From contig CALXOL010000001.1 of NCBI GenBank assembly GCA_944390015.1, positions 62,001 to 126,000 on the forward strand: a stretch of DNA of 64,000 nt, written 5' to 3'. The stretch is from an uncultured Spirochaetaceae bacterium. GTDB lineage: Bacteria; Spirochaetota; Spirochaetia; Sphaerochaetales; Sphaerochaetaceae. The notes beneath the pieces were generated by a model that saw only the letters and a list, made by a program, of their open reading frames with translations, did no database searches and was not told where the DNA came from. The stretch's first letter is position 1, and the number at the start of each line of letters is the position of its first letter. The translations under genes were made by a program, and so were the position numbers. This document shows positions 8,397 to 17,305 of this stretch, in pieces.

Positions 8397-9980
8397 TCAG
8401 TCTACCAAGTAGGCTGCTACTGTTCCTGAGACCTCATTGGCGACAAGAAGAACAGGTACATCTATCGGGCTTTCCTCCTCAGAAATGAAACAAAGTCCCT
8501 CTGGTGCGACATCTCCCCCAGTCACCCATTTGTCAAGTTCTCCATCCTCATACTCCTCAGAACCGGGAACTACGGTTGTGAAATCCCTTGTATTCACATA
8601 AGTTGTGAATTCCACCTCATATGGATCCGTAACATCGTAAACCATCACACCACCGGTGCGCTCAAGAGCGAGAAACGCATAGCATCTTCCATCCACTTTT
8701 CCTACTGTGATGCTCTCAGGCTCTGGACCTTTCTTTCCCGAGCGGTCATCGATTGTAGCATTATCATTCGAACAATTATAATACTCAGGAAGAATGGAAT
8801 ACGTGATGCTCTCGGCATCGTCCGCAGAAGAGAAGACAAGCTCTCCGTCCTCAACTGAATAGATTGTCATGCTCCTTCCTCCGAAAAGATAATCTGAATC
8901 CTGATCAAGTCCATCATAATCAGAGGAATCGAAAAACACGACCTTTCCTTCCACATCATAGCTTCTTGAAGAAGGAGAGATCTCTCCATCACTGAAATCG
9001 ACTTCTACTTCATTGAGATAATCCCCCCATTCACGGCTATCCCCTTCATTTGCTGTTGCGATATATGTTCTTCCATCGATGGAGAATGCTGCAATGCCAT
9101 CAGCCATCCTGATTCCATATAGCCCCTCATATGTTTCTGGGTCATATGTATCATCCTTCTTATCAATGTCAATTGCCGTCTTTGAATAATCCTCAAATCC
9201 TAAAGAGCTTATATCGACAATCTCCCTGTTTTTTAAATCCACAGTCGCAACAGCATTCGCCTCCTGAAGAGTGACGAATGCGAGACTTCCACTTACGGCA
9301 ATGTACTCAGGTTCAAAATCAACTGAAGGAAGGGATTCTTTCTTTATTATTACGCCTTTTTCAACAAGTTCGTCCCTTTTTTCATCAAAATCATCGAAAT
9401 AAAGATTCTCTGCAGTTGAAGAGGAGAGATCCACAATCGTTATGCTTCCCTTCGGATCTACTGCATCATATCCCTCTCTGGGTTCTCCTTCATTCGCACT
9501 AAGGATAAGGTATCCGCCAAAAACAACCATATCAGGCTGGACGCCTGCCTCATATACGCTTCTTAAAGTGATTCCCCCATCCTTTGCAATGCTGAAAAGA
9601 GCAATTCTTCCACTCTCATCATATCCTTCGGCCTGCAATGCAACAGCAAGAAGAGAACCGTCAGAGGAGACAGAAACACTTGTCATATCCCCATAGGAGA
9701 AAGAGGAATCGTACTCCTCTATGACAGTCTTTACATCAACATCTTCTCCATATAATCCACTCTCATCATATCCTATAATCGTTAACAGTCCGCTCTGTCC
9801 ATTAACGGCATAAGCTTTTCCTGAATATTGAGAATAATCAACAATCTCCATTACCCCGCCATCGGTATTGAACATACCGCTTTCATAACGGTCAAGGAAT
9901 GTAAGTGACAGTTCCGAAGCGGAAACAAAAGAAAACAAGGAAAAAAACACAGTTAAAAAAAGAGCAACGAATTTTCTCAT
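8397..9980 (-). CDS. Secreted beta-propeller protein of the choice-of-anchor-I type
   Basis: A 527-aa exported protein with a type I signal peptide (cleavage probably after SFVSA, about residue 21). The body has repeated blades, for example AYAVNGQSGLLTIIGY, VSVSSDGSLLAVALQ, LILSANEGEPREGY and YIATANEGDSREWGDY. The ANEG(E/D)xRE repeats, PEYIAV and PESITVG are typical of proteins annotated as choice-of-anchor I (alkaline-phosphatase-like or mesenchyme-type surface propellers). Its biochemical role is unknown. Strong Shine-Dalgarno AAGGAGG before the ATG. Monocistronic, with its own terminator. I see nothing further in the 120 bp upstream. Confidence 0.75.
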   Translation of the reverse strand: MRKFVALFLTVFFSLFSFVSASELSLTFLDRYESGMFNTDGGVMEIVDYSQYSGKAYAVNGQSGLLTIIGYDESGLYGEDVDVKTVIEEYDSSFSYGDMTSVSVSSDGSLLAVALQAEGYDESGRIALFSIAKDGGITLRSVYEAGVQPDMVVFGGYLILSANEGEPREGYDAVDPKGSITIVDLSSSTAENLYFDDFDEKRDELVEKGVIIKKESLPSVDFEPEYIAVSGSLAFVTLQEANAVATVDLKNREIVDISSLGFEDYSKTAIDIDKKDDTYDPETYEGLYGIRMADGIAAFSIDGRTYIATANEGDSREWGDYLNEVEVDFSDGEISPSSRSYDVEGKVVFFDSSDYDGLDQDSDYLFGGRSMTIYSVEDGELVFSSADDAESITYSILPEYYNCSNDNATIDDRSGKKGPEPESITVGKVDGRCYAFLALERTGGVMVYDVTDPYEVEFTTYVNTRDFTTVVPGSEEYEDGELDKWVTGGDVAPEGLCFISEEESPIDVPVLLVANEVSGTVAAYLVD

Positions 9981-10102
9981 AATTCCTCCTTAGAGTTATT
10001 ATGATGAAAAAAGTTTTCCTTATTATCTCCTCCATGTTAAAAACAGATTAAGTGCCATCCATTCCACCTTGCCCCATATACAGAATCAGAAGATGGAGAA
10101 AA

Positions 10103-11278
10103 TCAAATTTCAGATAAAACACAATCAATGATGGAAAGCGCTTCGTCTATATCACCAAAATCTATCACAAGAGGTGGTACGAATCTAAGGACAGTGTATC
10201 CCGCAGAACAGACAAGAAGTCCCTTCTCTCTGCATCTTGCTATCACATCAGAAGGCCTTACTTTTAAATCGAGGCCGAGCATGAGGCCAAGCCCCCTTAC
10301 ATCTGAGCATTTGTCAGGATGGGCAGCCATTATCTTCTCAAGGCCCTCTTTGAAATACCTCCCTTTTTTAGCAACCTCATCGGTAAGACCCGCCTCAAGC
10401 TCATCGAAGAGAACAAGGGAAAGGGCCGTAGAAAGTGCGTTTCCTCCAAACGTGGAGGCATGATCTCCCGGGGTGAATATTCCTCTTGCTCTCTCAAATG
10501 CGACAGTAGCTGAGAGGGGAAGTCCGCATCCTATGGCCTTTGCAAGCGTCATGATGTCCGGCTTGATTCCATAGTGCTCAAATGCGAAATTCCGTCCAGT
10601 ACGGCCAAGCCCACACTGAACGCAGTCAAAGATGAGAAGGAGATCATTATCATCACAGATTTTCCTTATTCCTTTAATAAAATCAGGATTAGAAGGTATT
10701 ATCCCCCCTTCGCCTTGAACGGGCTCAAGAATGATTGCACATACATTCTCATCCATTAAAGCCCTTACCGATTCCAGGTTATTGTATTCGGCGTATACGA
10801 TAGAAGGAACCATCGGGAAAAATCCTTTATGGTACTTTTCTTGACCTGTGAGTGAAATTGCACCATAGGTCCTACCATGAAAGCTATGGGAAAAAGAAAT
10901 GACTTTACTTCTTCCCGTCCTAGATCCGTATTTTCTCGCAGCCTTCAGAGCAGCCTCGTTAGCTTCCGCTCCGCTGTTTGCGAAAAAAACCTCCTTACCT
11001 CCTGATAGCTTATTAAGGCGCATCGCAGCCTGAGGGGCCCATTTATTATAATAAAGGTTTGAAACATGGAAGAAGCCGTCATCCATGACCTCTTTTACCC
11101 TCTCCTTTATCTTCTCGTTATCATAGCCCAGTGCGTTCACCGCTATACCTGCAACCATATCCAGATAACAGTTACCATCCGTATCGAAAATCCTTACTCC
11201 TTTTGCATGGTCCACACATAAATCCTGAGTGGAATATGTGCTCATGAAGTTCTCTTTTGCCAAGCTAATGTAATCCAT
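10103..11278 (-). CDS. argD: Acetylornithine aminotransferase ArgD
   Basis: PLP-dependent class III aminotransferase of 391 aa converting N-acetylglutamate semialdehyde to N-acetylornithine. Visible: the N-terminal VRIFDTDGNCYLDMVAGIAV, FFANSGAEANEAALK, SFHGRTYGA, LEPVQGEGG, the PLP Lys in MTLAKAIGCGLPL, and the phosphate-binding TFGGNALS. The ribosome-binding site decides the start: AAGGAGG directly abuts an ATG at 11287 but stands 9 nt before the ATG at 11278 (MDYISLAKENF), which I chose. It overlaps argB by 14 nt and is the last gene of argCJBD. Confidence 0.95.
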   Translation of the reverse strand: MDYISLAKENFMSTYSTQDLCVDHAKGVRIFDTDGNCYLDMVAGIAVNALGYDNEKIKERVKEVMDDGFFHVSNLYYNKWAPQAAMRLNKLSGGKEVFFANSGAEANEAALKAARKYGSRTGRSKVISFSHSFHGRTYGAISLTGQEKYHKGFFPMVPSIVYAEYNNLESVRALMDENVCAIILEPVQGEGGIIPSNPDFIKGIRKICDDNDLLLIFDCVQCGLGRTGRNFAFEHYGIKPDIMTLAKAIGCGLPLSATVAFERARGIFTPGDHASTFGGNALSTALSLVLFDELEAGLTDEVAKKGRYFKEGLEKIMAAHPDKCSDVRGLGLMLGLDLKVRPSDVIARCREKGLLVCSAGYTVLRFVPPLVIDFGDIDEALSIIDCVLSEI

Positions 11279-12167
11279 CTTCCACATCCTCCTTATCCAT
11301 GCTGTTGATCATAGTGCCAATTCCCTGGCTTGTAAAAACCTCAAGAAGTATCGAATGAGGTGTCCTGCCATCAAGAACGTGAACACTTTTCACACCTTTC
11401 TCAATTGCATCCAGACAGCACTCTGTCTTAGGAATCATTCCACCTTTGATGATGCCTTTCTCTATATACGTCCTCGCCTCTTCTGCGTTCAATCTCCTGA
11501 TAAGAGTTGACGGATCATCCTTATCCATCAGGATACCTTCCACATCAGTCATGAACACAAGCTTCTGCGCTCCAAGAGCACCTGCTATCGCAGATGCCGC
11601 ATAATCGGCATTAATGTTATACGTATTGCCATCCTCATCTACCCCGACAGGAGAGATTACAGGGATGAAATCCGCATCTAAAAGAGTGTCTATAAGGGTT
11701 GGATCGACTTTCTTAACAGAACCGACAAAGCCAAGATCCCTTCCTTTCTCGTCAATCTTCTTCTCGCTAAGCAGGGTATGTCCATCCTTACCGTTTATAG
11801 AGCAGGCATGAATGCCTACTGCCTCAAGGTCTTCTACAAGGCCTTTCCCGATGTGCCCGGAGAGTACCATCTCCGCAACAGAAGCTGTCTCCTCGTCTGT
11901 AACTCTAAGGCCATCAATGAATACGCTTTCCTTTCCAAGCCTTTTTAAAAGTGATGATATCTCTTTTCCACCACCATGAACGATTATCGGATAAAGCCCT
12001 AGATACTTCAGCATGGCGATGTCTGTTATTACCGCTTTTTTAAGATCCTCATCCAGCATCGCAGCGCCACCGTATTTTACAACTACGATAAAGCCTCTGA
12101 ATTTCCTGATATAAGGGATGGCTTCAATAAGAACCTCCGCTTTCTTGATATATGAATCGTAATCCAT
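11265..12167 (-). CDS. argB: Acetylglutamate kinase ArgB
   Basis: A 300-aa amino-acid kinase that phosphorylates N-acetylglutamate. Motifs: VVKYGGAAM near residue 30, IIVHGGGKEISSLLKRLG near 62, CSINGKDG near 125, and NINADYAASAIAGALGA near 185. The extra N-terminal helix (SYIKKAEVLIEAIPYIRKF) is the element that links dimers into the arginine-inhibited hexamer in known kinases, so feedback inhibition by arginine is likely. AGGAG lies 7 nt before the ATG. Third gene of the operon, 3 nt after argJ. Confidence 0.96.
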   Translation of the reverse strand: MDYDSYIKKAEVLIEAIPYIRKFRGFIVVVKYGGAAMLDEDLKKAVITDIAMLKYLGLYPIIVHGGGKEISSLLKRLGKESVFIDGLRVTDEETASVAEMVLSGHIGKGLVEDLEAVGIHACSINGKDGHTLLSEKKIDEKGRDLGFVGSVKKVDPTLIDTLLDADFIPVISPVGVDEDGNTYNINADYAASAIAGALGAQKLVFMTDVEGILMDKDDPSTLIRRLNAEEARTYIEKGIIKGGMIPKTECCLDAIEKGVKSVHVLDGRTPHSILLEVFTSQGIGTMINSMDKEDVEDGLH

Positions 12168-12170
12168 CTC

Positions 12171-13382
12171 TCAGCTCCTGTAATCCCCGTTGATCCTCAC
12201 ATAATCATAAGTCAAATCGCACCCCCACGCAGTTGCCTTCTCCTCTCCGTCGTGAAGAACGGCAAGAACGGATACGCTTTTTTCCTGCAGAATCATCTTC
12301 GCCTTCTCCTCGCTGAATGGATGGGGCCTTCCTCCTTTGAAAACTTCTATAGATCCCTTGGAGGATGAAAACACGAGATCGACTTCATCTGGGTTGAAAT
12401 CAGCTTTGCTATATCCCATTGCACAAAGTATCCTTCCCCAGTTCGCATCACTTCCAAAGAAAGCTGCTTTAACAAGATTGGATGATACTATTGAGCGGGC
12501 AAGCTTTTTCGCATCCCTCTTGCTCTTAGCACCCTCAACCTTTACCTCGATGAATCTTCCTGCACCCTCTCCATCCTTGACGATCATGCAGGCAAGCGTC
12601 ATCAGTATATGATCTAAAGCTTGCTTAAAAAGTGCATACTCTTCAGTCCCTTCTACTATCTCATCATTTCCAGCTTCTCCATTTGCAAGGACAAGACAAG
12701 TATCATTTGTTGATGTATCCCCATCCACGCTTATCATGTTGAAGGTATCTTCGACTCCCTCTCCTAGCATCTTCTGCAGCAGAGATGAAGATATATCGGC
12801 ATCCGTCAATATGAAACAGAGCATCGTCGCCATATTCGGATGAATCATCCCAGAGCCTTTTGCGAATCCAGTAACAATTACATCCTTTCCCGCAATCTTG
12901 ATTTTTACAGATGCCTCCTTCCTACAGGTATCGGTCGTCAATATAGCCTCAGAGGCATCCATCAGAGCCTCAGAGGACGGGGAAAGAGAAGAAGAGAGAT
13001 CTTTTATTCCCTTTTCAATCTTCGCCATTGGAAGGGGAACTCCGATTACACCTGTCGAGCATACGAAGTAATCCTCAGCTTTCCCCCCAAGGAAGGAGGA
13101 AGCAATCTCAGCCATCTTTCTGGCATCCTCATCTCCACGCTCTGATGTACATGCGTTCGCATTACCGCTGTTGACGATAAGTCCATGCTTTGGTCTCTTT
13201 AAAACGGAGATATCATATTTAACCGGTGCGGCCTTTACTTTATTCGTAGTAAAGGTTCCCGCTGTCGAGCACTCTTTTTCCGAGAAGATAAGAGCCATAT
13301 CCTTCTTAGCTTTCTTTATTCCAGCGTGAATACCCCCGGCTTTGAAGCCCTTCGGCATCACAATCTTGTCCAAGACGATCAT
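12171..13382 (-). CDS. argJ: Bifunctional ornithine acetyltransferase / N-acetylglutamate synthase ArgJ
   Basis: A 403-aa Ntn-type enzyme that recycles the acetyl group from acetylornithine to glutamate. The autoproteolysis site is clear in GSGMIHPNMATMLCF, where Thr of ATML becomes the N-terminal nucleophile. The N-terminal GFKAGGIHAGIKK, IVNSGNANACTS and the C-terminal FFGSDANWGRILCAMGYS are family blocks. argJ implies the cyclic acetyl pathway, consistent with no argE or argA here. It overlaps argC by 4 nt (ATGA), indicating translational coupling. Confidence 0.96.
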   Translation of the reverse strand: MIVLDKIVMPKGFKAGGIHAGIKKAKKDMALIFSEKECSTAGTFTTNKVKAAPVKYDISVLKRPKHGLIVNSGNANACTSERGDEDARKMAEIASSFLGGKAEDYFVCSTGVIGVPLPMAKIEKGIKDLSSSLSPSSEALMDASEAILTTDTCRKEASVKIKIAGKDVIVTGFAKGSGMIHPNMATMLCFILTDADISSSLLQKMLGEGVEDTFNMISVDGDTSTNDTCLVLANGEAGNDEIVEGTEEYALFKQALDHILMTLACMIVKDGEGAGRFIEVKVEGAKSKRDAKKLARSIVSSNLVKAAFFGSDANWGRILCAMGYSKADFNPDEVDLVFSSSKGSIEVFKGGRPHPFSEEKAKMILQEKSVSVLAVLHDGEEKATAWGCDLTYDYVRINGDYRS

Positions 13383-14410
13383 ATTCCCCCCTTCATGGTA
13401 AGGCCTTCCCTCTCATCGAGGGAAAATGCAATATTCATATTCTGTACCGCCTGACCTGCGGCCCCTTTTATCAGATTATCTATTGCTCCAATGGCAATTA
13501 CACTGTTTGTTCTCTCATCGATACGGAATGACAGGTCGAAGTAATTCGTACCACGCACGTATCTGGTCTGAGGAAGATGGGAGATAATGCGTACGAAAGG
13601 CTCTGCGGCGTAACACTCATTATAAGAGGCTGCGACATCGGCGGATGTTACACCTTCCTTCAGCGTCGCATAACAGGTCGAAAGGATTCCCCTCTGCATT
13701 GGTATGAGATGCGGTGTGAAGATAAGACGTATCTCTTTTCCGGCTGCATACGAGAGCTCCTGCTCTATCTCAGGTGTATGGCGGTGAGAGGCAACCGAAT
13801 ACGCCTTAACATTCTCATTTACCTCACAGAAAAGATTATCAGTCTTCTCACTCCGTCCTGCCCCACTTACGCCACTTTTAGCATCTATTACGACCCCTTC
13901 GGTGTTTATCAGGTCATGCTTGAGCAAAGGATAAAGTGCCAGGATCGAACATGTGGTATAACAACCAGGATTTGCAATGAGATGGCTCTTTTTTATCTCT
14001 GCCCTATGAATCTCAGGCAGTCCATAGACAGCATCTTCAAGCAGTGCAGGGCTTCCATGCTCTGCCTTATACCACTCCTGATAGACTTCACTGTTTTTGA
14101 GCCTGTAATCAGCCCCAAGGTCGATTACGACCTTCTCTTTTATTATCTCTTTTGTAACGAGGCGACTTGCCAGGGCATGAGGAAGGGCTAGAAAAATGAC
14201 ATCGGAAGAAGCAGATGCCTTGCTAATATCGTCATCTTGTAGAGTAAGATCCACACACTGAGAATATGCTGGATATATATCAGAAAACCTCTTGCCGACA
14301 TAAGAATGGGATGCCAGATATGTTAACTCTACATCTTTATGGCCAGAGAGAAGATTCACAAGCTCACTACCGGCATATCCAGTAGCACCAATTACAGCCG
14401 CTTTTATCAC
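13379..14410 (-). CDS. argC: N-acetyl-gamma-glutamyl-phosphate reductase ArgC
   Basis: NADPH-dependent dehydrogenase of about 343 aa. Visible: the Rossmann motif IGATGYAGSEL at the N-terminus, the catalytic Cys in ANPGCYTTCS near residue 145, and the C-terminal RGTNYFDLSF. The start is set by the ribosome-binding site: AAAGGAG lies 8 nt before a GTG at 14410. An upstream in-frame ATG at 14431 sits one base after the -10 box, too close to be in the transcript. First gene of argCJBD, under tandem ARG boxes. Confidence 0.94.
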   Translation of the reverse strand: MIKAAVIGATGYAGSELVNLLSGHKDVELTYLASHSYVGKRFSDIYPAYSQCVDLTLQDDDISKASASSDVIFLALPHALASRLVTKEIIKEKVVIDLGADYRLKNSEVYQEWYKAEHGSPALLEDAVYGLPEIHRAEIKKSHLIANPGCYTTCSILALYPLLKHDLINTEGVVIDAKSGVSGAGRSEKTDNLFCEVNENVKAYSVASHRHTPEIEQELSYAAGKEIRLIFTPHLIPMQRGILSTCYATLKEGVTSADVAASYNECYAAEPFVRIISHLPQTRYVRGTNYFDLSFRIDERTNSVIAIGAIDNLIKGAAGQAVQNMNIAFSLDEREGLTMKGGI

Positions 14411-14424
14411 CTTTTGCACTCCTT

Positions 14425-14483
14425 TTAGCATAATTATACAGAAAACTGAATATTAATCCATAGTTTCTGCATAATTATGTAAA
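14425..14483 (-). promoter_or_regulatory. Tandem ARG boxes (ArgR/AhrC operator) of the argCJBD operon
   Basis: Box A TGCATAATTATGTA (14468-14481) and box B TGAATATTAATCCA (14447-14460) each match the ARG-box pattern TGnATwwwwATnCA closely. Their starts are exactly 21 bp apart, the spacing bound by an ArgR hexamer. A third match AGCATAATTATACA (14427-14440) is 20 bp further and covers the -10 box. This predicts arginine-dependent repression. No argR gene is in the window. Confidence 0.75.
14433..14438 (-). promoter_or_regulatory. -10 box of the argCJBD promoter
   Basis: TATAAT on the minus strand, 22 nt before the GTG start of argC. The -35 is poor (ATGGAT or TATGGA) and lies under the ARG boxes. 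Confidence 0.6.
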
Positions 14484-14513
14484 ATTTCGGCAAAATTAGA
14501 CCCAATTTGAGTC

Positions 14514-15362
14514 TTACTTATCGATAACGACTTCTTTTGGTGGCTCTCTAAGCTCCTCTGGATTCGTCAGATACTTTTTAAGCATCTTCATCGCAGATGC
14601 ATAGTTATAGCCATCACAGATTCTCTCATCCATATTAAGAACGAGGTCTATGACGCGGCGTTTGCGTACCGTACCATCCTCATCAAGAAAGAGATCGCCT
14701 CTTTTCGCACCGAAAGCTATGAACAGAGGAACATTTCCAAAGTTATAAAGATGGTGCATGATTGGAGGAATATTCAGGGATGCCATGTTTGTTATAAACA
14801 GAGATCCGTGGAACGGACTTACCTCAGTCAAGGCTCTTGGAAGCAGACCAAAGTAATCAAGACATTTCAAAAGAGCTATTACGCCTTTCTTTATAAGCCC
14901 TGGAATATAATTGATTAAAGCCGCAGTCTTATCAACATTGGTATCCGCCTGATAGACAGGAGCAAGAGCTTCGTTTACGACTCTATATACGTCAAAAATA
15001 GTATCAGTGGGTTTAAAATGCATCTTTATAGTCGTATCCGGGCTATCAAGACTCATCTTCTTCTTTACTGCGAGATTTACGGAAATACCGTTTCTCGCAT
15101 AAATTTTCTGCCCTCTGATGAACCTGTTTACCGCTGGACGCTGTGATACTGTGCGTACATAGGCTGCAAGTATTATGTGCAGCATTCCTATGCTATCATA
15201 CCCTTCATGCCTGAGTTCCCTGATCATGGCTTCCGCATTGGCTGTCTCGAAGCTCGTCTCAATATGATTCTGAGCATCATTCCTCGTAACCATGATATAC
15301 GGAATAATCGCAAAATATGGATCGAGTTTTAACCTTCTACCTTCTTTTTGTCTTTTTGCCAT
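14514..15362 (-). CDS. Stand-alone E2-like acyltransferase-domain protein lacking the catalytic His
   Basis: About 282 aa, folding like the catalytic domain of 2-oxoacid dehydrogenase E2 / chloramphenicol acetyltransferase. Matches include the opening RRLKLDPYFAIIPYIMVTR, SLFITNMASL, and FGNVPLFIAFGAK near the end. There is no lipoyl or peripheral-subunit-binding domain. The active-site block HRxxDG is present as MDERICDGYNYA, with Glu in place of His, so classical acyl transfer is unlikely; role unknown. I chose ATG 15362: it has a TATAAT 6 nt upstream and no Shine-Dalgarno sequence. An in-frame start at 15404 would lie upstream of that promoter. Confidence 0.72.
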   Translation of the reverse strand: MAKRQKEGRRLKLDPYFAIIPYIMVTRNDAQNHIETSFETANAEAMIRELRHEGYDSIGMLHIILAAYVRTVSQRPAVNRFIRGQKIYARNGISVNLAVKKKMSLDSPDTTIKMHFKPTDTIFDVYRVVNEALAPVYQADTNVDKTAALINYIPGLIKKGVIALLKCLDYFGLLPRALTEVSPFHGSLFITNMASLNIPPIMHHLYNFGNVPLFIAFGAKRGDLFLDEDGTVRKRRVIDLVLNMDERICDGYNYASAMKMLKKYLTNPEELREPPKEVVIDK

Positions 15363-15368
15363 ACGGTT

Positions 15369-15374
15369 ATTATA
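15369..15374 (-). promoter_or_regulatory. -10 box of the E2-like gene (leaderless type)
   Basis: TATAAT on the minus strand, 6 nt before ATG 15362. The rest of 15375-15681 is A+T-rich intergenic DNA in which I see no gene. Confidence 0.45.
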
Positions 15375-15681
15375 ACGAAGTATTATGCTTTTATATACCC
15401 TCAAAAGCTCCTCATAAACATAAAACTTCCAATCATAGATACTTATACCACGAACAATTGCATAAATTCATACAAATGTTTGTTATGCTCTGATAGTATA
15501 CTTAGTTCCTAAGTTCTTTGCTTACTGAGTAAGGTTCAAGTCAGAGTAATGGAAAAGAAAAACCAGCATAAAAACCCAAGAAAATGCCAATAAAAACAAT
15601 CAAATATGGGAAAAGTTTCCATTTTCGGCTAAAAAAAGTAAAAACAGAGGGGAAAAGCGTGAATTTTATGAACTTGTAGAG

Positions 15682-15716
15682 TACAATAATGTTGCTTTAG
15701 GGCTAATATTGTTGTA
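15682..15716 (+). promoter_or_regulatory. Imperfect inverted repeat before the GntR gene, possible autoregulatory operator
   Basis: TACAATAATGTT (15682-15693) and AATATTGTTGTA (15705-15716) form a dyad with 10 of 12 complementary positions, ending 9 nt before the GntR ATG. The position fits an operator bound by the GntR dimer. Confidence 0.4.
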
Positions 15717-15725
15717 GAGGTTCAA

Positions 15726-16475
15726 ATGTCAAGAAAGAAGAATCCTTACGGGATGCAGAATTACACGAAGTCAGATAAGGTTGCAAAAATAATTGAGCAG
15801 AAGATACTCTCCCGTGAGTATCAGGTTGGGCAGCAGCTTCCAACCCAGGATGAGTTTTCATCATTCTTCTCCGTATCGACACGTTGCATCAGGGAAGCAT
15901 TCAAGATTCTAGAGGCAAAAGGCCTTATTGAAATAGGACAAGGAAGAAGAGGCATAGTCAAGTCCGACAATCTTGATACACTCATAGAGAATCTCTCTGC
16001 ATCCATGATAAACAAAAGCATCACAAACCGTAAGCTCATCAATGACCTGCTCGAAGTAAGGATGAATCTTGAGGTATCGTCGGCAAGAACACTCTCAAGG
16101 TTAAGCGACAGGGAATTCACAGTAAAAGCTCTTTATGCGATGCTTACACGGCTTGAGCTTTTAGTCCAAGGGCTTGAAAAGAACGCCGATCCAAGGATGA
16201 TGAAGGAAGTAAAAGACCTGGATTACGATTTCCATACGATGATAATGCACAGTAATAATAACGTCATTCTCAATACGATACTCAATGATTTAGGGCCGCA
16301 GCTGAAAAAAGTACTGGAAGAAACGGAAGAAACCGTTGCAGAGCTGAGAAGAAAAACATTAGATTACAGATATCTTGTTGATGCGATAAGGGACGGGAAC
16401 ACGGATCTCGCCGTAGCTCTGACCCTTACGGTAACATCCAACATAAAAACCAAGGTTGATAAGCTGGATTTCTAA
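15726..16475 (+). CDS. GntR-family (FadR/FCD subfamily) transcriptional regulator
   Basis: A 249-aa DNA-binding regulator. The winged HTH covers about residues 18-82 (VAKIIEQKILSREYQVGQQL, then STRCIREAFKILEAKGLIEI). The C-terminal all-helical FCD ligand-binding domain is about 100-235, with the LLEVRMNLEVSSAR pattern and DYDFHTMIMHSNNN, whose Asp and His are typical metal ligands. The ligand is unknown. GAGG lies 9 nt before the ATG. Its stop overlaps the ABC ATPase start (TAATG), so the two are translationally coupled. Confidence 0.88.
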   Translation: MSRKKNPYGMQNYTKSDKVAKIIEQKILSREYQVGQQLPTQDEFSSFFSVSTRCIREAFKILEAKGLIEIGQGRRGIVKSDNLDTLIENLSASMINKSITNRKLINDLLEVRMNLEVSSARTLSRLSDREFTVKALYAMLTRLELLVQGLEKNADPRMMKEVKDLDYDFHTMIMHSNNNVILNTILNDLGPQLKKVLEETEETVAELRRKTLDYRYLVDAIRDGNTDLAVALTLTVTSNIKTKVDKLDF

Positions 16476-17251
16476 TGTCTCAAATTGTAAGGATAGAACA
16501 TGCGAATGTAAGGCGGGATGGGAAGATGATTCTCAAAGACGCCTCTTTAAGTCTCAACGAGGGAGAACATATTGCCATCGTAGGCCCGAATGGAGCCGGG
16601 AAATCAACGCTCCTGGATGTGATTTCAAGAAATATCTACCCTCTTGCACTCGATGAATATAAAAGCCTACTATTCGGAGAGGAAAAATGGATGCGCACGG
16701 AGCTTGAGAAGCTGATTGGAACGGTTTCGGAAAGGAATGCGACATTCCTGAACACCTCTTACAATGTCCGAGAAATCGTATGTTCCGGTCTGTACTCATC
16801 CCTTGGCTTTGATTTCCATCATCAGATAAAAAAGGAAGACTGGCTTCTGGCAGATGAGGAGCTTAAAAGAGTCGGACTTTATGAGAAGAGGGATAGAATC
16901 ATGAACACGCTCTCCAGTGGAGAGAAAAGAAGGATAATGCTTGCCAGGGTAAACATCAATAAGCCAAAGCTCCTTCTTCTTGATGAGGCTTCATCCGCCC
17001 TCGATTTCCCATCAAGAGCAGCACTAAGGCGTTTAATCAGCACATATACGGAGAAAAGTACGATAATCATGGTAACCCATGAATTAAGCGAGATTCTTCC
17101 TGAGATAAAACGAGTCCTGCTGATGAAGGAAGGGAAAATCGTAATGGACGGAAAGAAAGAAGAAGTCCTGACGGAAGAAAATCTCTCAGCCCTCTTTTTT
17201 GACCATGTGCATGTGAGCCGCTCAGGCGATATTTACACCGCTTATTGTTAA
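16475..17251 (+). CDS. Orphan ABC transporter ATP-binding protein
   Basis: A 258-aa single-nucleotide-binding-domain ATPase. Walker A GPNGAGKST near residue 38, signature LSSGEKRRIML near 140, Walker B LLLLDEASSALDF near 165 and the switch His in MVTHELSEILPEIK are all present. It resembles the ModF/FepC-like ATPases used for metal import, but no permease or binding protein is adjacent, so substrate and partner are unknown. Coupled to the GntR gene by a TAATG overlap, which suggests regulation by or with it. Confidence 0.83.
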   Translation: MSQIVRIEHANVRRDGKMILKDASLSLNEGEHIAIVGPNGAGKSTLLDVISRNIYPLALDEYKSLLFGEEKWMRTELEKLIGTVSERNATFLNTSYNVREIVCSGLYSSLGFDFHHQIKKEDWLLADEELKRVGLYEKRDRIMNTLSSGEKRRIMLARVNINKPKLLLLDEASSALDFPSRAALRRLISTYTEKSTIIMVTHELSEILPEIKRVLLMKEGKIVMDGKKEEVLTEENLSALFFDHVHVSRSGDIYTAYC

Positions 17252-17305
17252 AAGAAATTTCCAACTCGCTTCTTTTCTGTAGTACAATCTTGTAAAGGAG
17301 TGATT

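Noticed and set aside
13577-14191. 204-aa open frame antisense to argC
   Set aside because: Entirely within argC; the composition is that of a reverse-strand shadow.
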